Assembly: GCA_016125475.1 (NCBI GenBank)
Contig: WGLR01000024.1
Coordinates: 1-64,000 of the forward strand
Source: Betaproteobacteria bacterium
Lineage (GTDB): Bacteria; Pseudomonadota; Gammaproteobacteria; Burkholderiales; Ga0077523
Length of the DNA: 64,000 nucleotides
Direction of reading: 5' to 3'
Positions 8,489 through 17,384 of this stretch are shown here, piece by piece (positions within the stretch are counted from its first letter, which is position 1; each line of letters starts with the position of its first letter). Below the pieces are notes generated by a model. The model was not told the origin of the DNA and ran no database searches. It saw only the letters and a list, made by a program, of their open reading frames with translations. Position numbers and translations under genes: made by a program.

Positions 8489-9504
8489 CCGATGGTTCCC
8501 GCCGCGCGGGCGACGGCGTCGACCGGATTGTCGTCCCCCCAGAGCACGACGCGGGTACCGACCCCCGCGTCGGGACACGGCGAGAGATCGACCGTCAGCA
8601 TGTCCATCGAGACGCGCCCCAGCGTGCGGGTGGAGATCCCGCCCACACGCACGGGCGTTCCGGTCGGTGCGTGCCTCGGGTAGCCGTCCGCGTATCCACA
8701 CGCAACGATCCCCACTCGCGTGTCCCGGTCGGCCGTGAACTGGAAACCGTAGCCGAGGGAATCGCCCGCCCGCACCGTACGGGTGCTGATGAGCCGGCTC
8801 TCGAGCGTCATGACGGGTCGCAGCCCGAGTTCGCGGGCCGTCGCGTCCGCGAACGGCGAGGCGCCGTACAGCATGATGCCCGGGCGCACCCAGTCGCCCC
8901 GGGCCTCCGGGTAGCGCAGCAGCGCCGCGGAGTTCGCGAGCGTGGCGGGCAGGCGAAGTCCCGCCGCGCTCGCCCGGAAGCGCTGCAGCTGCGCCTCGAC
9001 GTCACGACCGTCGTCGGCGCAAGCGAAGTGCGTCATGAGCGTGACGTCGCGCACCGAAGGATGCCCTGCCAGGGCATCCATCACGCCGGGGAGGTCGGAC
9101 GGCGGGAAACCGAGCCTGTTCAGCCCCGTGTCGAGCTTCACAAGGACCCCGAGCCGTTGCCCGGCCGGGACTTCCCGCAGCAGGTCAACCTGCTCGCGAC
9201 AGTGCACGACCACGTCCGCGCCGTACCGGGCTGCCGCGGCGGCGTCCCGTGACTCGAACAGCCCCTCGAGCAGGACCACGCGTTTCCGGAATCCGGCGTC
9301 ACGCACGCGGGCGGCCTCGTCGAGATCCAGCAGCGCGAGACCGTCCGCGCCCGCCAGTCCGTGCAGCACGCGCAACAGTCCGTGACCGTAGGCGTTGGCC
9401 TTCGCGACGGCGAGCACGCGAGCGTCCTGCGCGGCGGCGCGGGCGACACCGACGTTGTGCGCAAGCGCGCTGGGGTCGATGCGGGCGACGATCGGACGGG
9501 GCAT
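8404..9504 (-). CDS. alr: alanine racemase
   Basis: 366 residues, the PLP enzyme that makes D-alanine for peptidoglycan. The PLP-lysine region AVAKANAYGHGL is near the N terminus, and SLGYGFQF and ACGYADGYPR correspond to the catalytic tyrosine and substrate-binding segments. The start at 9504 (MPRPIVARIDPSALAHN) matches the normal family N terminus and length, so the upstream in-frame extension to 9717 is rejected. Its last 85 bases overlap the convergent metallopeptidase-like gene. Divergent from lplT across a 324-base spacer. Biosynthetic, presumably constitutive. Confidence 0.97.
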   Translation of the reverse strand: MPRPIVARIDPSALAHNVGVARAAAQDARVLAVAKANAYGHGLLRVLHGLAGADGLALLDLDEAARVRDAGFRKRVVLLEGLFESRDAAAAARYGADVVVHCREQVDLLREVPAGQRLGVLVKLDTGLNRLGFPPSDLPGVMDALAGHPSVRDVTLMTHFACADDGRDVEAQLQRFRASAAGLRLPATLANSAALLRYPEARGDWVRPGIMLYGASPFADATARELGLRPVMTLESRLISTRTVRAGDSLGYGFQFTADRDTRVGIVACGYADGYPRHAPTGTPVRVGGISTRTLGRVSMDMLTVDLSPCPDAGVGTRVVLWGDDNPVDAVARAAGTIGYELLCAVAPRVPVVVAPVVARAEGPAT

Positions 9505-9828
9505 GACGAAGATACCGGGATACAGGACGAAGCGAGGCGACACGCCGGGCGGTGCGCCGGCGCGGGAATGGTACGCCTTAAGACGTCCGCGGGCGACCCG
9601 CCGGGGATTCGTGGTATAAAGCGGGCCGCGTGCGGCAGCGATGGTGCCGCGGAACACTGTGGCACAACAACTTCGACACCAGGCACACGCCGACCGCTCC
9701 GGACGCTCTCCAGACACGGACAGGCCTCGCGACTGCTCGGCCAGGAACGGCCGCCGGATCGTGACCCGGTCCCGGGCGAGCCGCGCGCCGGAACGCCGTC
9801 ACACATGCCGGCGGTCGGGTCGCATCCG
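9505..9828. other. 324-base spacer between divergent alr and lplT
   Basis: No convincing gene. A TATAAA at 9615-9620 could be the -10 element for rightward transcription into lplT; I see no good -35 at the right distance. Frames open across the spacer are extensions of the flanking genes and have no family features. Confidence 0.5.
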
Positions 9829-11067
9829 ATGATTCGCGGTCTACCCACCATCCTCGCGGCCCAGTTCTTCTCCGCACTCGCCGACAACGCGCTCCTGTTC
9901 TCCGCGATCGCACTGCTCTCGCAGGTGCACGCGCCTGCCTGGCACACGCCCGTGCTCCAGATGTTCTTCGTGTTCTCCTACATCGTGCTCGCGCCGTTCG
10001 TCGGACCCTTCGCGGACGCGATCCCGAAGGGGCGCGTCATGTTCGTCGCCAACGCGGTCAAGATCGTCGGCTGCGCCGCGATGCTGGCGGGCATGCAGCC
10101 GCTGCTCGCGTACGGCATCGTCGGTGTCGGTGCCGCCATGTACTCGCCGGCGAAGTACGGCATTCTCACGGAACTGCTTCCCACGGACCGCCTGGTGCTC
10201 GCCAATGGGTGGATGGAAGGTCTCACCGTGGCCTCGATCATCCTGGGCGCCATTCTCGGTGGCTTTCTCGTCGGACACGACTTCGCCGGCTTCCTGGCCA
10301 CCCATCTCGCCTTCCTGCAGGCGTGGCCGCACCTCGACTCGGCACCGGAATTCGCGATCCTGATCATGCTCGGGCTCTACGGCATCGCCGCGTTCGTGAA
10401 CCTGTACATTCCGCGCGTCGCGATCGACCACAAGCTGCCTCGTCGCGACCCCGCCTTCCTGCTCATCGATTTCGCGCACAGCTTCCGGCTGCTCTGGCGC
10501 GACCCTCTCGGGCAGGTGTCACTCGCCGTGACGACCCTGTTCTGGGGCGCAGGCGCCACACTGCGCCTGATCGTTCTGGTCTGGGCCGAGAAGTGGCTCG
10601 GTTTCACGATGCAGCAGGCCACCCAGCTGACGGCTGTCGTCGCGATCGGCATCGCGCTCGGCGCCGTCCTGGCGGCCAGGTTCGTGCGACTGGAACGTTC
10701 GGTGCGGGTGATTCCCGTCGGCATCGCCATGGGGTTGCTCGTGATCGGCATGATCGTGGTCCACGACTGGCGCGTCGCGATGGGACTGCTCGTCGTCGTC
10801 GGGGCCATGGGAGGATTCTTCGTCGTGCCGATGAACGCGCTGCTCCAGCACCGGGGACATCTCCTCATGGGCGCCGGTCACTCGATCGCCGTGCAGAACT
10901 TCAACGAGAACCTCAGCATCCTCCTCATGCAGGGGCTGTACGCCCTCATGATCGGAGCCGCTTTCTCGTACACCTCAATCGTGATCGTGTTCGGGGCGTT
11001 CGTCGCGCTGACGATGGCGATCCTGTACCGCAAGCACGGGCACGATCAGGACGCCGGGCAGACCTGA
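9829..11067 (+). CDS. lplT: lysophospholipid transporter LplT (MFS)
   Basis: About 412 residues, MFS fold with 10-12 membrane helices. The N terminus IRGLPTILAAQFFSALADNALLFSAIALL and the SPAKYGILTELLP segment are characteristic of LplT, which flips lysophosphatidylethanolamine inward across the inner membrane for reacylation. In enterobacteria the reacylase Aas follows or is fused; no such gene is next to it here. The ATG at 9829 aligns with the family N terminus; the ATG at 9805 would add eight residues and cannot be excluded. The gene ends 18 bases before the stop of a convergent TPM-domain gene. Confidence 0.92.
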   Translation: MIRGLPTILAAQFFSALADNALLFSAIALLSQVHAPAWHTPVLQMFFVFSYIVLAPFVGPFADAIPKGRVMFVANAVKIVGCAAMLAGMQPLLAYGIVGVGAAMYSPAKYGILTELLPTDRLVLANGWMEGLTVASIILGAILGGFLVGHDFAGFLATHLAFLQAWPHLDSAPEFAILIMLGLYGIAAFVNLYIPRVAIDHKLPRRDPAFLLIDFAHSFRLLWRDPLGQVSLAVTTLFWGAGATLRLIVLVWAEKWLGFTMQQATQLTAVVAIGIALGAVLAARFVRLERSVRVIPVGIAMGLLVIGMIVVHDWRVAMGLLVVVGAMGGFFVVPMNALLQHRGHLLMGAGHSIAVQNFNENLSILLMQGLYALMIGAAFSYTSIVIVFGAFVALTMAILYRKHGHDQDAGQT

Positions 11068-11085
11068 TCCCGGAAAGCCTGCCTC

Positions 11086-11583
11086 TCAGAGCACGACGGG
11101 CGCGTCGGGCAGTTCGTTGGCCACGGCGGAGTCCCCGGGGAAATGTTTCCGGAGGTGGTGACCCACGGCGTGGATGCCGGCCACGAGCCCCCCCTCGAAA
11201 CGGCCCTCGCGGAACGCGGCTTCCATCTCGCCGCAGATCGCCTCCCACACCGGGGAGCCGCACGCGACGTGGATGCCCCGGTCGGCGACGATCTCCACGT
11301 CACGATCGGCGAGCAGCAGGTAGATCAGCACACCGTTGTTGTGCTCCGTGTCCCAGACGCGGAGCAGGGAGAACACCTCCACGGCCCGCTCGCGGGCCGT
11401 CTCGCCCGCCCACAGCCGCGGACCGTCGAGGGACGCCTCGACGACGACACGGATCTGGCCGGTATGGTTCGCCTCGGCCGCGCGAACGGCCTCCTCGACT
11501 GCCCGAAGTGCGGCATCCGGAAACATGCGGCGCACCGATCCGCGACCCGTGAACAGGTGCCTGACATAACGGCCGAGGGACAT
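11086..11583 (-). CDS. TPM domain protein (short form)
   Basis: 165 residues with one TPM domain (MFPDAALRAVEEAVRAAEANHTGQIRVVVEASLD, then FSLLRVWDTEHNNGVLIYLLLADRDVEIVADRGI). TPM domains are alpha/beta folds linked to the thylakoid TLP18.3 and bacterial YgcG proteins; proposed roles include acid phosphatase activity or membrane-protein quality control, none proven here. No signal peptide is evident, so it may be cytoplasmic. It starts two bases after the stop of the longer TPM protein and is the third gene of a lemA-TPM-TPM operon. Confidence 0.85.
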   Translation of the reverse strand: MSLGRYVRHLFTGRGSVRRMFPDAALRAVEEAVRAAEANHTGQIRVVVEASLDGPRLWAGETARERAVEVFSLLRVWDTEHNNGVLIYLLLADRDVEIVADRGIHVACGSPVWEAICGEMEAAFREGRFEGGLVAGIHAVGHHLRKHFPGDSAVANELPDAPVVL

Positions 11584-11585
11584 GC

Positions 11586-12482
11586 TCACCACCGCCCCGA
11601 CGCGCCACCACCGCCGCCGAGTCCGCCGCCCCCGCCACCGAAGCCTCCGCCGCCGCTGCTCCAGCCACCGCCGCCTCCGGGGAAGCCTCCGTACCATCCG
11701 CCGCGCCGCCCGCCGCGCATCGGCATGCCCGAGGAACCGCCACCGAGCGTGAAGACGAATGCGATCACGGCGGCGATGACCGCGACGGCCAGGGCTCCCG
11801 CGAGCATCCAGGCCGCGAACCCTGCCATGCCGCCCACGATCGACGCGGCCGCGACACGCCCGAACAGATGCCGGAGAATCCCGCCCACGACGACGACCAG
11901 CACGAAACCGATCACGAACAGCGACTCCAGATTGCCGGACCCCTGTGTCCGGCGAGATGCCGTCCGTGACGGTGGCGGCAGCGGCTCGCCGTCCACGATC
12001 CGGATCATCGCGTCGACACCCGCGTCGATCCCCCCCGCGAAGTCGCCCGTCCGGAACCGCGGCACGATGATGTCCTCGATGATCCGGTTCGAGACGATGT
12101 CGGAGAGCGAGCCCTCCAGTCCGTAGCGCGTGTCGATCCTGACCGCCCGATCGTCCTTCGCGACGAGCAGGAGCGCCCCGTCGTCCACGCCCTTGCGTCC
12201 GGGTTTCCAGGTGTCGGCGACGCGGATCGCGTACTGCTCGATGGTCTCCGGCTTCGTCGTGGGAACGAGCAGCACGAAGATCTGGCTGCCCTTGCGCTGC
12301 TCGAACGCGGCGAGCCGTGCCTCCAGCGCGGAAATCTCGCCCGGACTCAGCGTTCCCGTGAGGTCGGTCACGCGCGCCTCGAGCGGGGGCACGGGCACTT
12401 CCGCCCGAGTGGACGGTACGACGACGAGCCAGGCGACCAGCGCCAGGATCGCGGCCAGCCCCTTCGTCACGAGCCGGGACAT
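11586..12482 (-). CDS. YgcG-type TPM domain membrane protein with Gly-rich tail
   Basis: 298 residues. A signal peptide (LAAILALVAWLVVVPSTRA) is followed by a periplasmic TPM domain (VTDLTGTLSPGEISALEARLAAFEQRKGSQIFVLL, VDDGALLLVAKDDRAVRID), then a second membrane segment and a low-complexity tail rich in glycine and ending SGRW. The architecture matches YgcG-type proteins that accompany LemA. It begins five bases after lemA. The Gly-rich tail makes the opposite strand look Pro-rich and open, which is an artefact. Function in the family is unsettled. Confidence 0.9.
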   Translation of the reverse strand: MSRLVTKGLAAILALVAWLVVVPSTRAEVPVPPLEARVTDLTGTLSPGEISALEARLAAFEQRKGSQIFVLLVPTTKPETIEQYAIRVADTWKPGRKGVDDGALLLVAKDDRAVRIDTRYGLEGSLSDIVSNRIIEDIIVPRFRTGDFAGGIDAGVDAMIRIVDGEPLPPPSRTASRRTQGSGNLESLFVIGFVLVVVVGGILRHLFGRVAAASIVGGMAGFAAWMLAGALAVAVIAAVIAFVFTLGGGSSGMPMRGGRRGGWYGGFPGGGGGWSSGGGGFGGGGGGLGGGGGASGRW

Positions 12483-12487
12483 CGGAT

Positions 12488-13096
12488 CTATTTCGCCGGC
12501 GCCGGAGCGCCGAAATCGACGGTGGGGGGCTTCGAGATGGCCGCCTCGTTCTCGACCGTGAAGTTCGCCTTCTCCTTGTATCCGAACATCATCGCGGTCA
12601 GGTTCACGGGGAACTGCCGGATGTGCGTGTTGTAGGTCCGCACGGACTGGATGTAGCGGTTCCGCGCAACGGTGATCCGGTTCTCCGTGCCCTCGAGCTG
12701 GGCCTGGAGGTCACGGAAGTTCTGGTCCGACTTGAGCTGCGGGTAGTTCTCGGCCACGACGAGCAGGCGCGAGAGCGCGGAGGTCATGTTTCCCTGGGCC
12801 TTCATGAACCGGTCGAGTGCGGCCGGATCGTTCACCAGTTCCGGCGTGGCCTGAATGGAACCGACCCGGGCACGCGCTTCCGTGACGCCGAGCAGCACGT
12901 CCTTCTCCTGCTGCGCGTAGCCCTTGACCGTGTTGACGAGATTCGGGATGAGATCGGCCCGTCGCTGGTACTGGTTGACCACTTCGCTCCAGGCGGCCTT
13001 CACCGCCTCGTCCTGAGACTGGATCGTGTTGTAGCCGCATCCGGACAGGACGAAGGCGGACAGCACTGCAAGGACGGCTCCGAGACGCACCCACAT
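12488..13096 (-). CDS. lemA: LemA family protein
   Basis: 202 residues. The N terminus is a hydrophobic signal or anchor with a lipobox-like VLSGCGYN, followed by the LemA helical region (NQYQRRADLIPNLVNTVKGYAQQE and AENYPQLKSDQNFRDLQAQLEGTENRI). LemA proteins are membrane-associated helical bundles of unclear biochemical role, commonly cotranscribed with TPM proteins as here. The ATG at 13096 has GGAGGA 8 bases upstream, fixing the start; the longer frame to 13159 is rejected. Confidence 0.95.
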   Translation of the reverse strand: MWVRLGAVLAVLSAFVLSGCGYNTIQSQDEAVKAAWSEVVNQYQRRADLIPNLVNTVKGYAQQEKDVLLGVTEARARVGSIQATPELVNDPAALDRFMKAQGNMTSALSRLLVVAENYPQLKSDQNFRDLQAQLEGTENRITVARNRYIQSVRTYNTHIRQFPVNLTAMMFGYKEKANFTVENEAAISKPPTVDFGAPAPAK

Positions 13097-13175
13097 GAAT
13101 TCGATCCTCCGAGGAGATGATGTCGACACCCTGTCCCACGGATTGGGGCAGGACGCCACAATTCAAGGGCCGGCC

Positions 13176-13976
13176 TCACGCATCCTGGTCGCGCCGATCG
13201 CTTCCGGACGTTTCCTTGAGGGTCCGCATGGTGTCGCGCGCGAAACAGAGATCCTCCCAGACCTTGGCCTTGTCCGGGAGGTTTCGCAACAGGTAGGCCG
13301 GATGGTAAGTCACGACCACGGGCGTGCCACGATAGTCCAGCAGACGCCCCCTCAGCCGCGAGATGGCGTCGTCGATGCCGAGCAGGTTGCCGACGGCCAC
13401 CTTGCCGAGGGCCACGATCAGACGCGGCCGGATCAGCTCGATCTGGCGGTGGAGGTACGGCAGGCATCGGGCCGCCTCGGCGGGTTCGGGATTGCGGTTC
13501 CCGGGCGGCCGGCATTTCACGATGTTCGCGATGTAGACGTCGTGGCCGCGCGCGAGGTCGACCGCCGCGAGCATGCTGTCCAGAAGACGGCCCGCCTGCC
13601 CCACGAACGGCTCGCCCCGGGCATCCTCGTCGGCCCCGGGCCCTTCGCCGACGAACAGCCAGTCGGCCTGCTCGTCGCCGACGCCGAAGACGGTGTTCCT
13701 GCGCCGGGCCGCGAGCGCGCAGGCCGTGCACGCCGCCACATCCGCCTTCAGTTCCGGCCAGTCCATGCCGCGGATGCGCGCGGCACGGACGGCGTCACCG
13801 TCCTGGCCGCCGTGCGCCACACCGACTGCCGGCTCGCGCGTCGTCTCCCGATCGGGAGCGGGCGGCGGCGTCCCGTCCGCGGCGTCCGAGGCCGCCGGCG
13901 CTGCGGGACTGCCCGCACGCAGGACCCACTCCGGCCCCAGCCCCAGTTCGCGCATCAGTTCCCCGCGCGTGCGCAT
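13176..13976 (-). CDS. uracil-DNA glycosylase, type 4 (Fe-S)
   Basis: 266 residues. The uracil-recognition segment GEGPGADEDARGEPFVGQAG, the catalytic-loop His in TYHPAYLLRN, and cysteines spaced as CTAC near the start of the domain with CRPPGN and ARCLPY later fit the four-cysteine iron-sulfur site of family 4 glycosylases. The enzyme excises uracil from DNA. The N-terminal 75 residues are a disordered Ala/Pro-rich extension after a short conserved helix (MRTRGELMRELGLGPEWVLR). It begins one base after rimI, third in a tsaB-rimI-udg operon, a common betaproteobacterial arrangement. Confidence 0.94.
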   Translation of the reverse strand: MRTRGELMRELGLGPEWVLRAGSPAAPAASDAADGTPPPAPDRETTREPAVGVAHGGQDGDAVRAARIRGMDWPELKADVAACTACALAARRRNTVFGVGDEQADWLFVGEGPGADEDARGEPFVGQAGRLLDSMLAAVDLARGHDVYIANIVKCRPPGNRNPEPAEAARCLPYLHRQIELIRPRLIVALGKVAVGNLLGIDDAISRLRGRLLDYRGTPVVVTYHPAYLLRNLPDKAKVWEDLCFARDTMRTLKETSGSDRRDQDA

Positions 13977-13977
13977 C

Positions 13978-14424
13978 TCAGAGGTCCTTTCCCATGAGGA
14001 TCGCGTCCTCCCGCCCTTCGGTGGCAGGATAGTAGCCGCGACGGATCGCGAGTTCGTGGAATCCCGCGCGTTCGTACAGCGCGCGCGCAGGGCCGTTGGA
14101 GCGTCGCACCTCGAGCAGCATCGCGCGGGCCCCGAACTCGCGCGAGCGCGTCTCGAAGAATGCAAGCAGCCGGGTTCCCAGCCCCCGGCGCCTGGCCTGG
14201 CGCGCCACGCTGATGTTCAGGAGATGGGTCTCTCCGACGCCGACCATCAGAACACCATAGGCCGCGAGTTCCCCGTCGTCCTCGACCACCCAGCACGAGT
14301 GACCCGCCGCGAGCGAATCCGAGAAGTTGCCGCGTGTCCAGGGGTGCGTGTAGATGTCGGTCTCGATCGCGCTCACCGCGTCGAGATCGATCGCCCTCAT
14401 CGGACGGAAGTGCAGGGACGCCAT
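13978..14424 (-). CDS. rimI: ribosomal protein S18 alanine N-acetyltransferase
   Basis: 148 residues, GNAT fold. The acetyl-CoA-binding segment ISVARQARRRGLGTRLLAFF and the RimI-typical LLEVRRSNGPARALYERAGF are both present. RimI acetylates the N-terminal alanine of ribosomal protein S18. The start at 14424 gives the usual length. Located between tsaB (5-base gap) and the uracil glycosylase (1-base gap); this coupling with tsaB is widely conserved. Confidence 0.95.
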   Translation of the reverse strand: MASLHFRPMRAIDLDAVSAIETDIYTHPWTRGNFSDSLAAGHSCWVVEDDGELAAYGVLMVGVGETHLLNISVARQARRRGLGTRLLAFFETRSREFGARAMLLEVRRSNGPARALYERAGFHELAIRRGYYPATEGREDAILMGKDL

Positions 14425-14429
14425 GTCGG

Positions 14430-15107
14430 TCAGGACGAGCGTTCGGCCGTGGTGAGCGCGACCTTGTCGCGGACGTAGAGCGGCACGAGCGACTCGGGAG
14501 CTTCCACGAAGCCGTCCGGATGACGCGCCCGTGCCAGCGACGCGACGTGCCGGGCCTCGACCCGCGCTTCGGCATTCACCGTCGACAGCACGCTCCGAAG
14601 TCTCTGCGTGAGCGCTGCCGCGTGCACCGCGAAGCCTCCGCCCGCACCGTGCCAGAGACCGTTCGCGGGAACCGGCACGGCATCCGGCGGACGCACGCAC
14701 GGCGCGACATGCGTCGCGAGGCTCGCATCGGCGCGCGTGAACGCGACAAAGTACACCTCCCCCATGCGCGCATCGGTGCAGACCAGGATGGCATCGGCGT
14801 CCACGGACCACGCGATGGCATCGAGTGTCCCGACGCCCGCCACGGGCAGATCCGCCCCGAACGCGAGTCCCTGGGCGACGGAGGCCGCGATGCGCAGCCC
14901 GGTGAACGTTCCCGGTCCCACCGAGACCGCGATCCCGTCGAGAGCGGACAGTGCAAGACCGGCGTCGGCCAGCACGCGCTCGACCATCGGGATCAGGAGC
15001 TGCGAGTGTCGCTGTCCGGCGCGCTCGAGCAGCTGGTGCGACTCGGCGCCGACCAGAACGGCGGCGGAGCAGAATTCGGAAGAGGTATCGAGTGCGAGAA
15101 TCTTCAC
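14430..15107 (-). CDS. tsaB: tRNA t6A threonylcarbamoyladenosine biosynthesis protein TsaB
   Basis: 225 residues, ASKHA-fold partner of TsaD and TsaE in t6A37 modification of ANN-decoding tRNAs. It begins MKILALDTSSEFCSAAVLVG and carries VSVGPGTFTGLRIAASVAQG, the family hallmark. Start is GTG at 15107; no in-frame ATG aligns with the family N terminus. First gene of the operon with rimI and the uracil glycosylase. Confidence 0.96.
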   Translation of the reverse strand: MKILALDTSSEFCSAAVLVGAESHQLLERAGQRHSQLLIPMVERVLADAGLALSALDGIAVSVGPGTFTGLRIAASVAQGLAFGADLPVAGVGTLDAIAWSVDADAILVCTDARMGEVYFVAFTRADASLATHVAPCVRPPDAVPVPANGLWHGAGGGFAVHAAALTQRLRSVLSTVNAEARVEARHVASLARARHPDGFVEAPESLVPLYVRDKVALTTAERSS

Positions 15108-15248
15108 CGGCGATCATCGGAGACGGGATGCGCGTGCGGAGGTCGGGGGCGAAGCCGATCATCCGCCGACCGCGCGCGATGATCCGGCGTCCCCGGGATG
15201 GCCGTCACCGCCCGGATTGTATCGGACCGCACCGCATCGGTCGGTTTG

Positions 15249-15254
15249 TATAAT
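15249..15254 (+). promoter_or_regulatory. candidate -10 element upstream of the substrate-binding protein gene
   Basis: A perfect TATAAT lies 64 bases before the GTG start at 15318. A TTGTAT at 15217-15222 is 26 bases away, too far for a normal -35, so only the -10 is proposed. Confidence 0.5.
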
Positions 15255-15317
15255 CGCGGCGAGGTCATGGCCCTGCGTGCATGGCCCATCCATTCCAAAT
15301 TTCTGGGAGGTATTTCC

Positions 15318-16595
15318 GTGATTCGATCCCGCCTCATCGCCGCAGCGGCGATGTCGGCCAGCGTACTGCTGGCCTCCTCGGCCCTGGCCGCAGACACCTC
15401 GCCCCTGCGTGTCGGGGTGATCACTTTCCTGTCCGGTCCCGCCGCCGGCCCCTTCGGCGTACCCGCGAAGAACGCGTCGGACGTCCTCGTCGAGGCGCTC
15501 AACAAGGGCGGCATGGTCCCCGGATACGAGCAGAAGGGCTTCGGCGGCAGACCGGTCGAACTCGTGTACGTGGACGAGGCGGGGGGCCCGACCAAGGCCG
15601 TTACGGAGTTCCGCAATCTCGTGAACCGCCAGAACGTCGACATGGTGATCGGCGTCATTTCGAGCGGCGACTGCCTGGCGCTCGCGCCCGTGGCCGAGGA
15701 GATGAAGAAGCTCACGGTCCTGTTCGACTGCGCCACGAACCGGATCTTCGAGGAAGGCTCCTACAAGTACGTGTTCCGGACCACGACGATGGCCACCCAG
15801 GAGAACGTCGCGGCTGCGCGGTACGTCGCCGAGACCCATCCCGATCTCAAGCGCTATTCGGGCATCAACCCGAACTACGCATGGGGCCAGGATGCATGGT
15901 CCGACTTCACGGAGGCCATGAAGCAGATCAAGCCGGATGCGAAGATCGTCACGAACGTGACGCCGCGCCTGCTCTCCGGACAGTACAACACCGAAATTTC
16001 CGCGCTGCTGACGAGCAACTCGCAGATCCTGCAGAACTCGCTCTGGGGCGGAGACCTCGAGGCGTTCATCCTGCAGGCGGCGCCGCGCGGCCTGCTCCGG
16101 AAGTCCCCGAACGTGATGATCACCGGCGAAACCGTGCTGGAGCGGTTCGGCGGCCAGCTCGCCGACGGCACGATCATCGGCGCACGCGGTCCGAACGGGC
16201 CGTTCGCTCCCGATACGGAGCTGAACCGCTGGTTCGCGAAAACCTACCGGGACCAGTTCAAGATGTCCCCGGTGTACGCGTCGTATCACATGGCCACCGC
16301 CTTCCTCGGCGCGAAGGCGGCCTACGAGAAGGCGATGAAGGCCAGGAAGGGAACGCCTTCGCAGGACGACATCATCTCGGCCTTCGAGCATCTGAAGTTC
16401 GAGTCCGTGGCGGGTACCGTGGACATGTCGCTCGGCAAGGGCCACCAGGCCGTTCAGGCGGTTCCCTACGGCACCGTCAAGATCGTCGACGGCAAGGCGA
16501 CCCTCGTCAACGTGAAGTTCTATGCCCCGGAGCTCATCAGCCCGCCCGACGGCATGAAGAGCACCGACTGGATCCGCAGCGGCTTCAAGCGCTGA
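15318..16595 (+). CDS. ABC transporter substrate-binding protein, branched-chain amino acid (LivK) type
   Basis: 425 residues including a Sec signal peptide (IRSRLIAAAAMSASVLLASSALAADT). The mature protein has the type I periplasmic-binding fold of LivK/AmiC relatives (LRVGVITFLSGPAAGPFG, VDMVIGVISSGDCLALAPVAEEMKK, SGINPNYAWGQD). Ligand could be an amino acid, amide, short acid or aromatic compound. The GTG at 15318 is chosen because GGGAGG lies 7 bases upstream; upstream in-frame sequence is not coding. No permease or ATPase gene is adjacent, so it is an orphan binding protein that must share a transporter elsewhere. Confidence 0.92.
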   Translation: MIRSRLIAAAAMSASVLLASSALAADTSPLRVGVITFLSGPAAGPFGVPAKNASDVLVEALNKGGMVPGYEQKGFGGRPVELVYVDEAGGPTKAVTEFRNLVNRQNVDMVIGVISSGDCLALAPVAEEMKKLTVLFDCATNRIFEEGSYKYVFRTTTMATQENVAAARYVAETHPDLKRYSGINPNYAWGQDAWSDFTEAMKQIKPDAKIVTNVTPRLLSGQYNTEISALLTSNSQILQNSLWGGDLEAFILQAAPRGLLRKSPNVMITGETVLERFGGQLADGTIIGARGPNGPFAPDTELNRWFAKTYRDQFKMSPVYASYHMATAFLGAKAAYEKAMKARKGTPSQDDIISAFEHLKFESVAGTVDMSLGKGHQAVQAVPYGTVKIVDGKATLVNVKFYAPELISPPDGMKSTDWIRSGFKR

Positions 16596-16607
16596 GGGTC
16601 GCGTCAC

Positions 16608-16634
16608 GGCACGTCCGCCGGCGGCGGGCGTGCC
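16608..16634 (+). terminator. hairpin after the substrate-binding protein gene
   Basis: Arms of 12 bases (16608-16619 and 16623-16634) pair with a single G-T wobble around a 3-base loop, 12 bases after the stop. There is no T-run, so termination is likely but not certain. Confidence 0.45.
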
Positions 16635-16646
16635 GGATCCTTCCGG

Positions 16647-16666
16647 GGCAGTGCACATTCACTGCC
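16647..16666. promoter_or_regulatory. inverted repeat upstream of the Fur-family gene
   Basis: GGCAGTG and CACTGCC are perfect 7-base arms separated by 6 bases, 134 bases before the Fur-family ATG. It could be a second terminator hairpin or an operator; nothing distinguishes these. Confidence 0.3.
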
Positions 16667-16799
16667 GCCGGTCTCCCGGACGGGTGAATCCTTCGTGGTG
16701 ACGTCCGTCTCCCGCACACCCGGCCCGTACCGAGCGGAACGCTTCACGGCTCCGATCGCAAGTGGTCTAATCGTCCGCCGCAGGGGAGGGTATTCAACG

Positions 16800-17294
16800 A
16801 TGGCCGTGAACTACAGAGTCGCTGCGGAGGAGATGATCCGGTCCACGGGCGCTCGGGTCACGAACGCCCGCATCGAGATTCTCGCGACACTCCTGAAGGC
16901 CGAGGGCGCCCTCACCCACAGCGATATCGAGAGCAGGCTCGCGCAGGCGTCCGGCATCGACCGCGTCACCGTGTACCGCGTGCTCGAGTGGCTCACGGAA
17001 CAGCGTCTTGCGCACAAGATCCCGGGTGACGATCGGGTATGGCGCTTCAACGTGGTCGGAACGGGCAACGAACACAACCACGCCCACTTCAAGTGCACGT
17101 GCTGCAATCGCGTGATCTGCCTCGACGATCTCGGGCGCGGCTGGACGCCGGCCCTCCCGGCGGGATTCACGCCGCAGGAGATCGAACTGACCATCAAGGG
17201 CCTCTGCGCAGAGTGTTCGCCGGACAATCACGCGCACGATCCCCGAAAACACCAGGCGGCCGTCGCGACACGGCGACGCATCGCACGACGCTGA
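16800..17294 (+). CDS. Fur-family metalloregulator (Zur/Nur type not resolved)
   Basis: 164 residues. An N-terminal winged helix (RSTGARVTNARIEILATLL, GIDRVTVYRVLEWLTEQRL) is followed by the dimerisation domain with NEHNHAHFKC and two CxxC pairs (CTCC and CAEC) forming the structural zinc site. The C terminus is His-containing (NHAHDPRKH). ATG 16800 has GGAGGG 9 bases upstream. The next gene downstream on the same strand is a DmeF-type metal exporter with a palindrome at its promoter, so a zinc, nickel or cobalt response seems more likely than iron; this is inference. The family assignment is firm, the metal is not. Confidence 0.88.
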   Translation: MAVNYRVAAEEMIRSTGARVTNARIEILATLLKAEGALTHSDIESRLAQASGIDRVTVYRVLEWLTEQRLAHKIPGDDRVWRFNVVGTGNEHNHAHFKCTCCNRVICLDDLGRGWTPALPAGFTPQEIELTIKGLCAECSPDNHAHDPRKHQAAVATRRRIARR

Positions 17295-17371
17295 CGCTGA
17301 CGCTTCCGCCACCGGCGCAGCCGTGTGCCGCCGGATCGCCCCGCCGTTCCGGCCACGCGACGCGCCATGAT

Positions 17372-17384
17372 GCAACTTCGTTGC
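17372..17384. promoter_or_regulatory. candidate metalloregulator operator before dmeF
   Basis: GCAAC-TTC-GTTGC is a perfect 5-3-5 palindrome that directly abuts a TACAAT (17385-17390), a plausible -10. An operator overlapping the spacer would let the adjacent Fur-family protein block transcription. The dmeF ATG is 165 bases downstream. Confidence 0.4.

Noticed and set aside
11143-12126. Pro-rich plus-strand open frame
   Set aside because: Exact complement of the Gly-rich tail of the TPM protein gene.
15217-15254. TTGTAT/TATAAT as a full sigma-70 promoter
   Set aside because: The spacing between the hexamers is 26 bases, too long; only the -10 was kept as a candidate.
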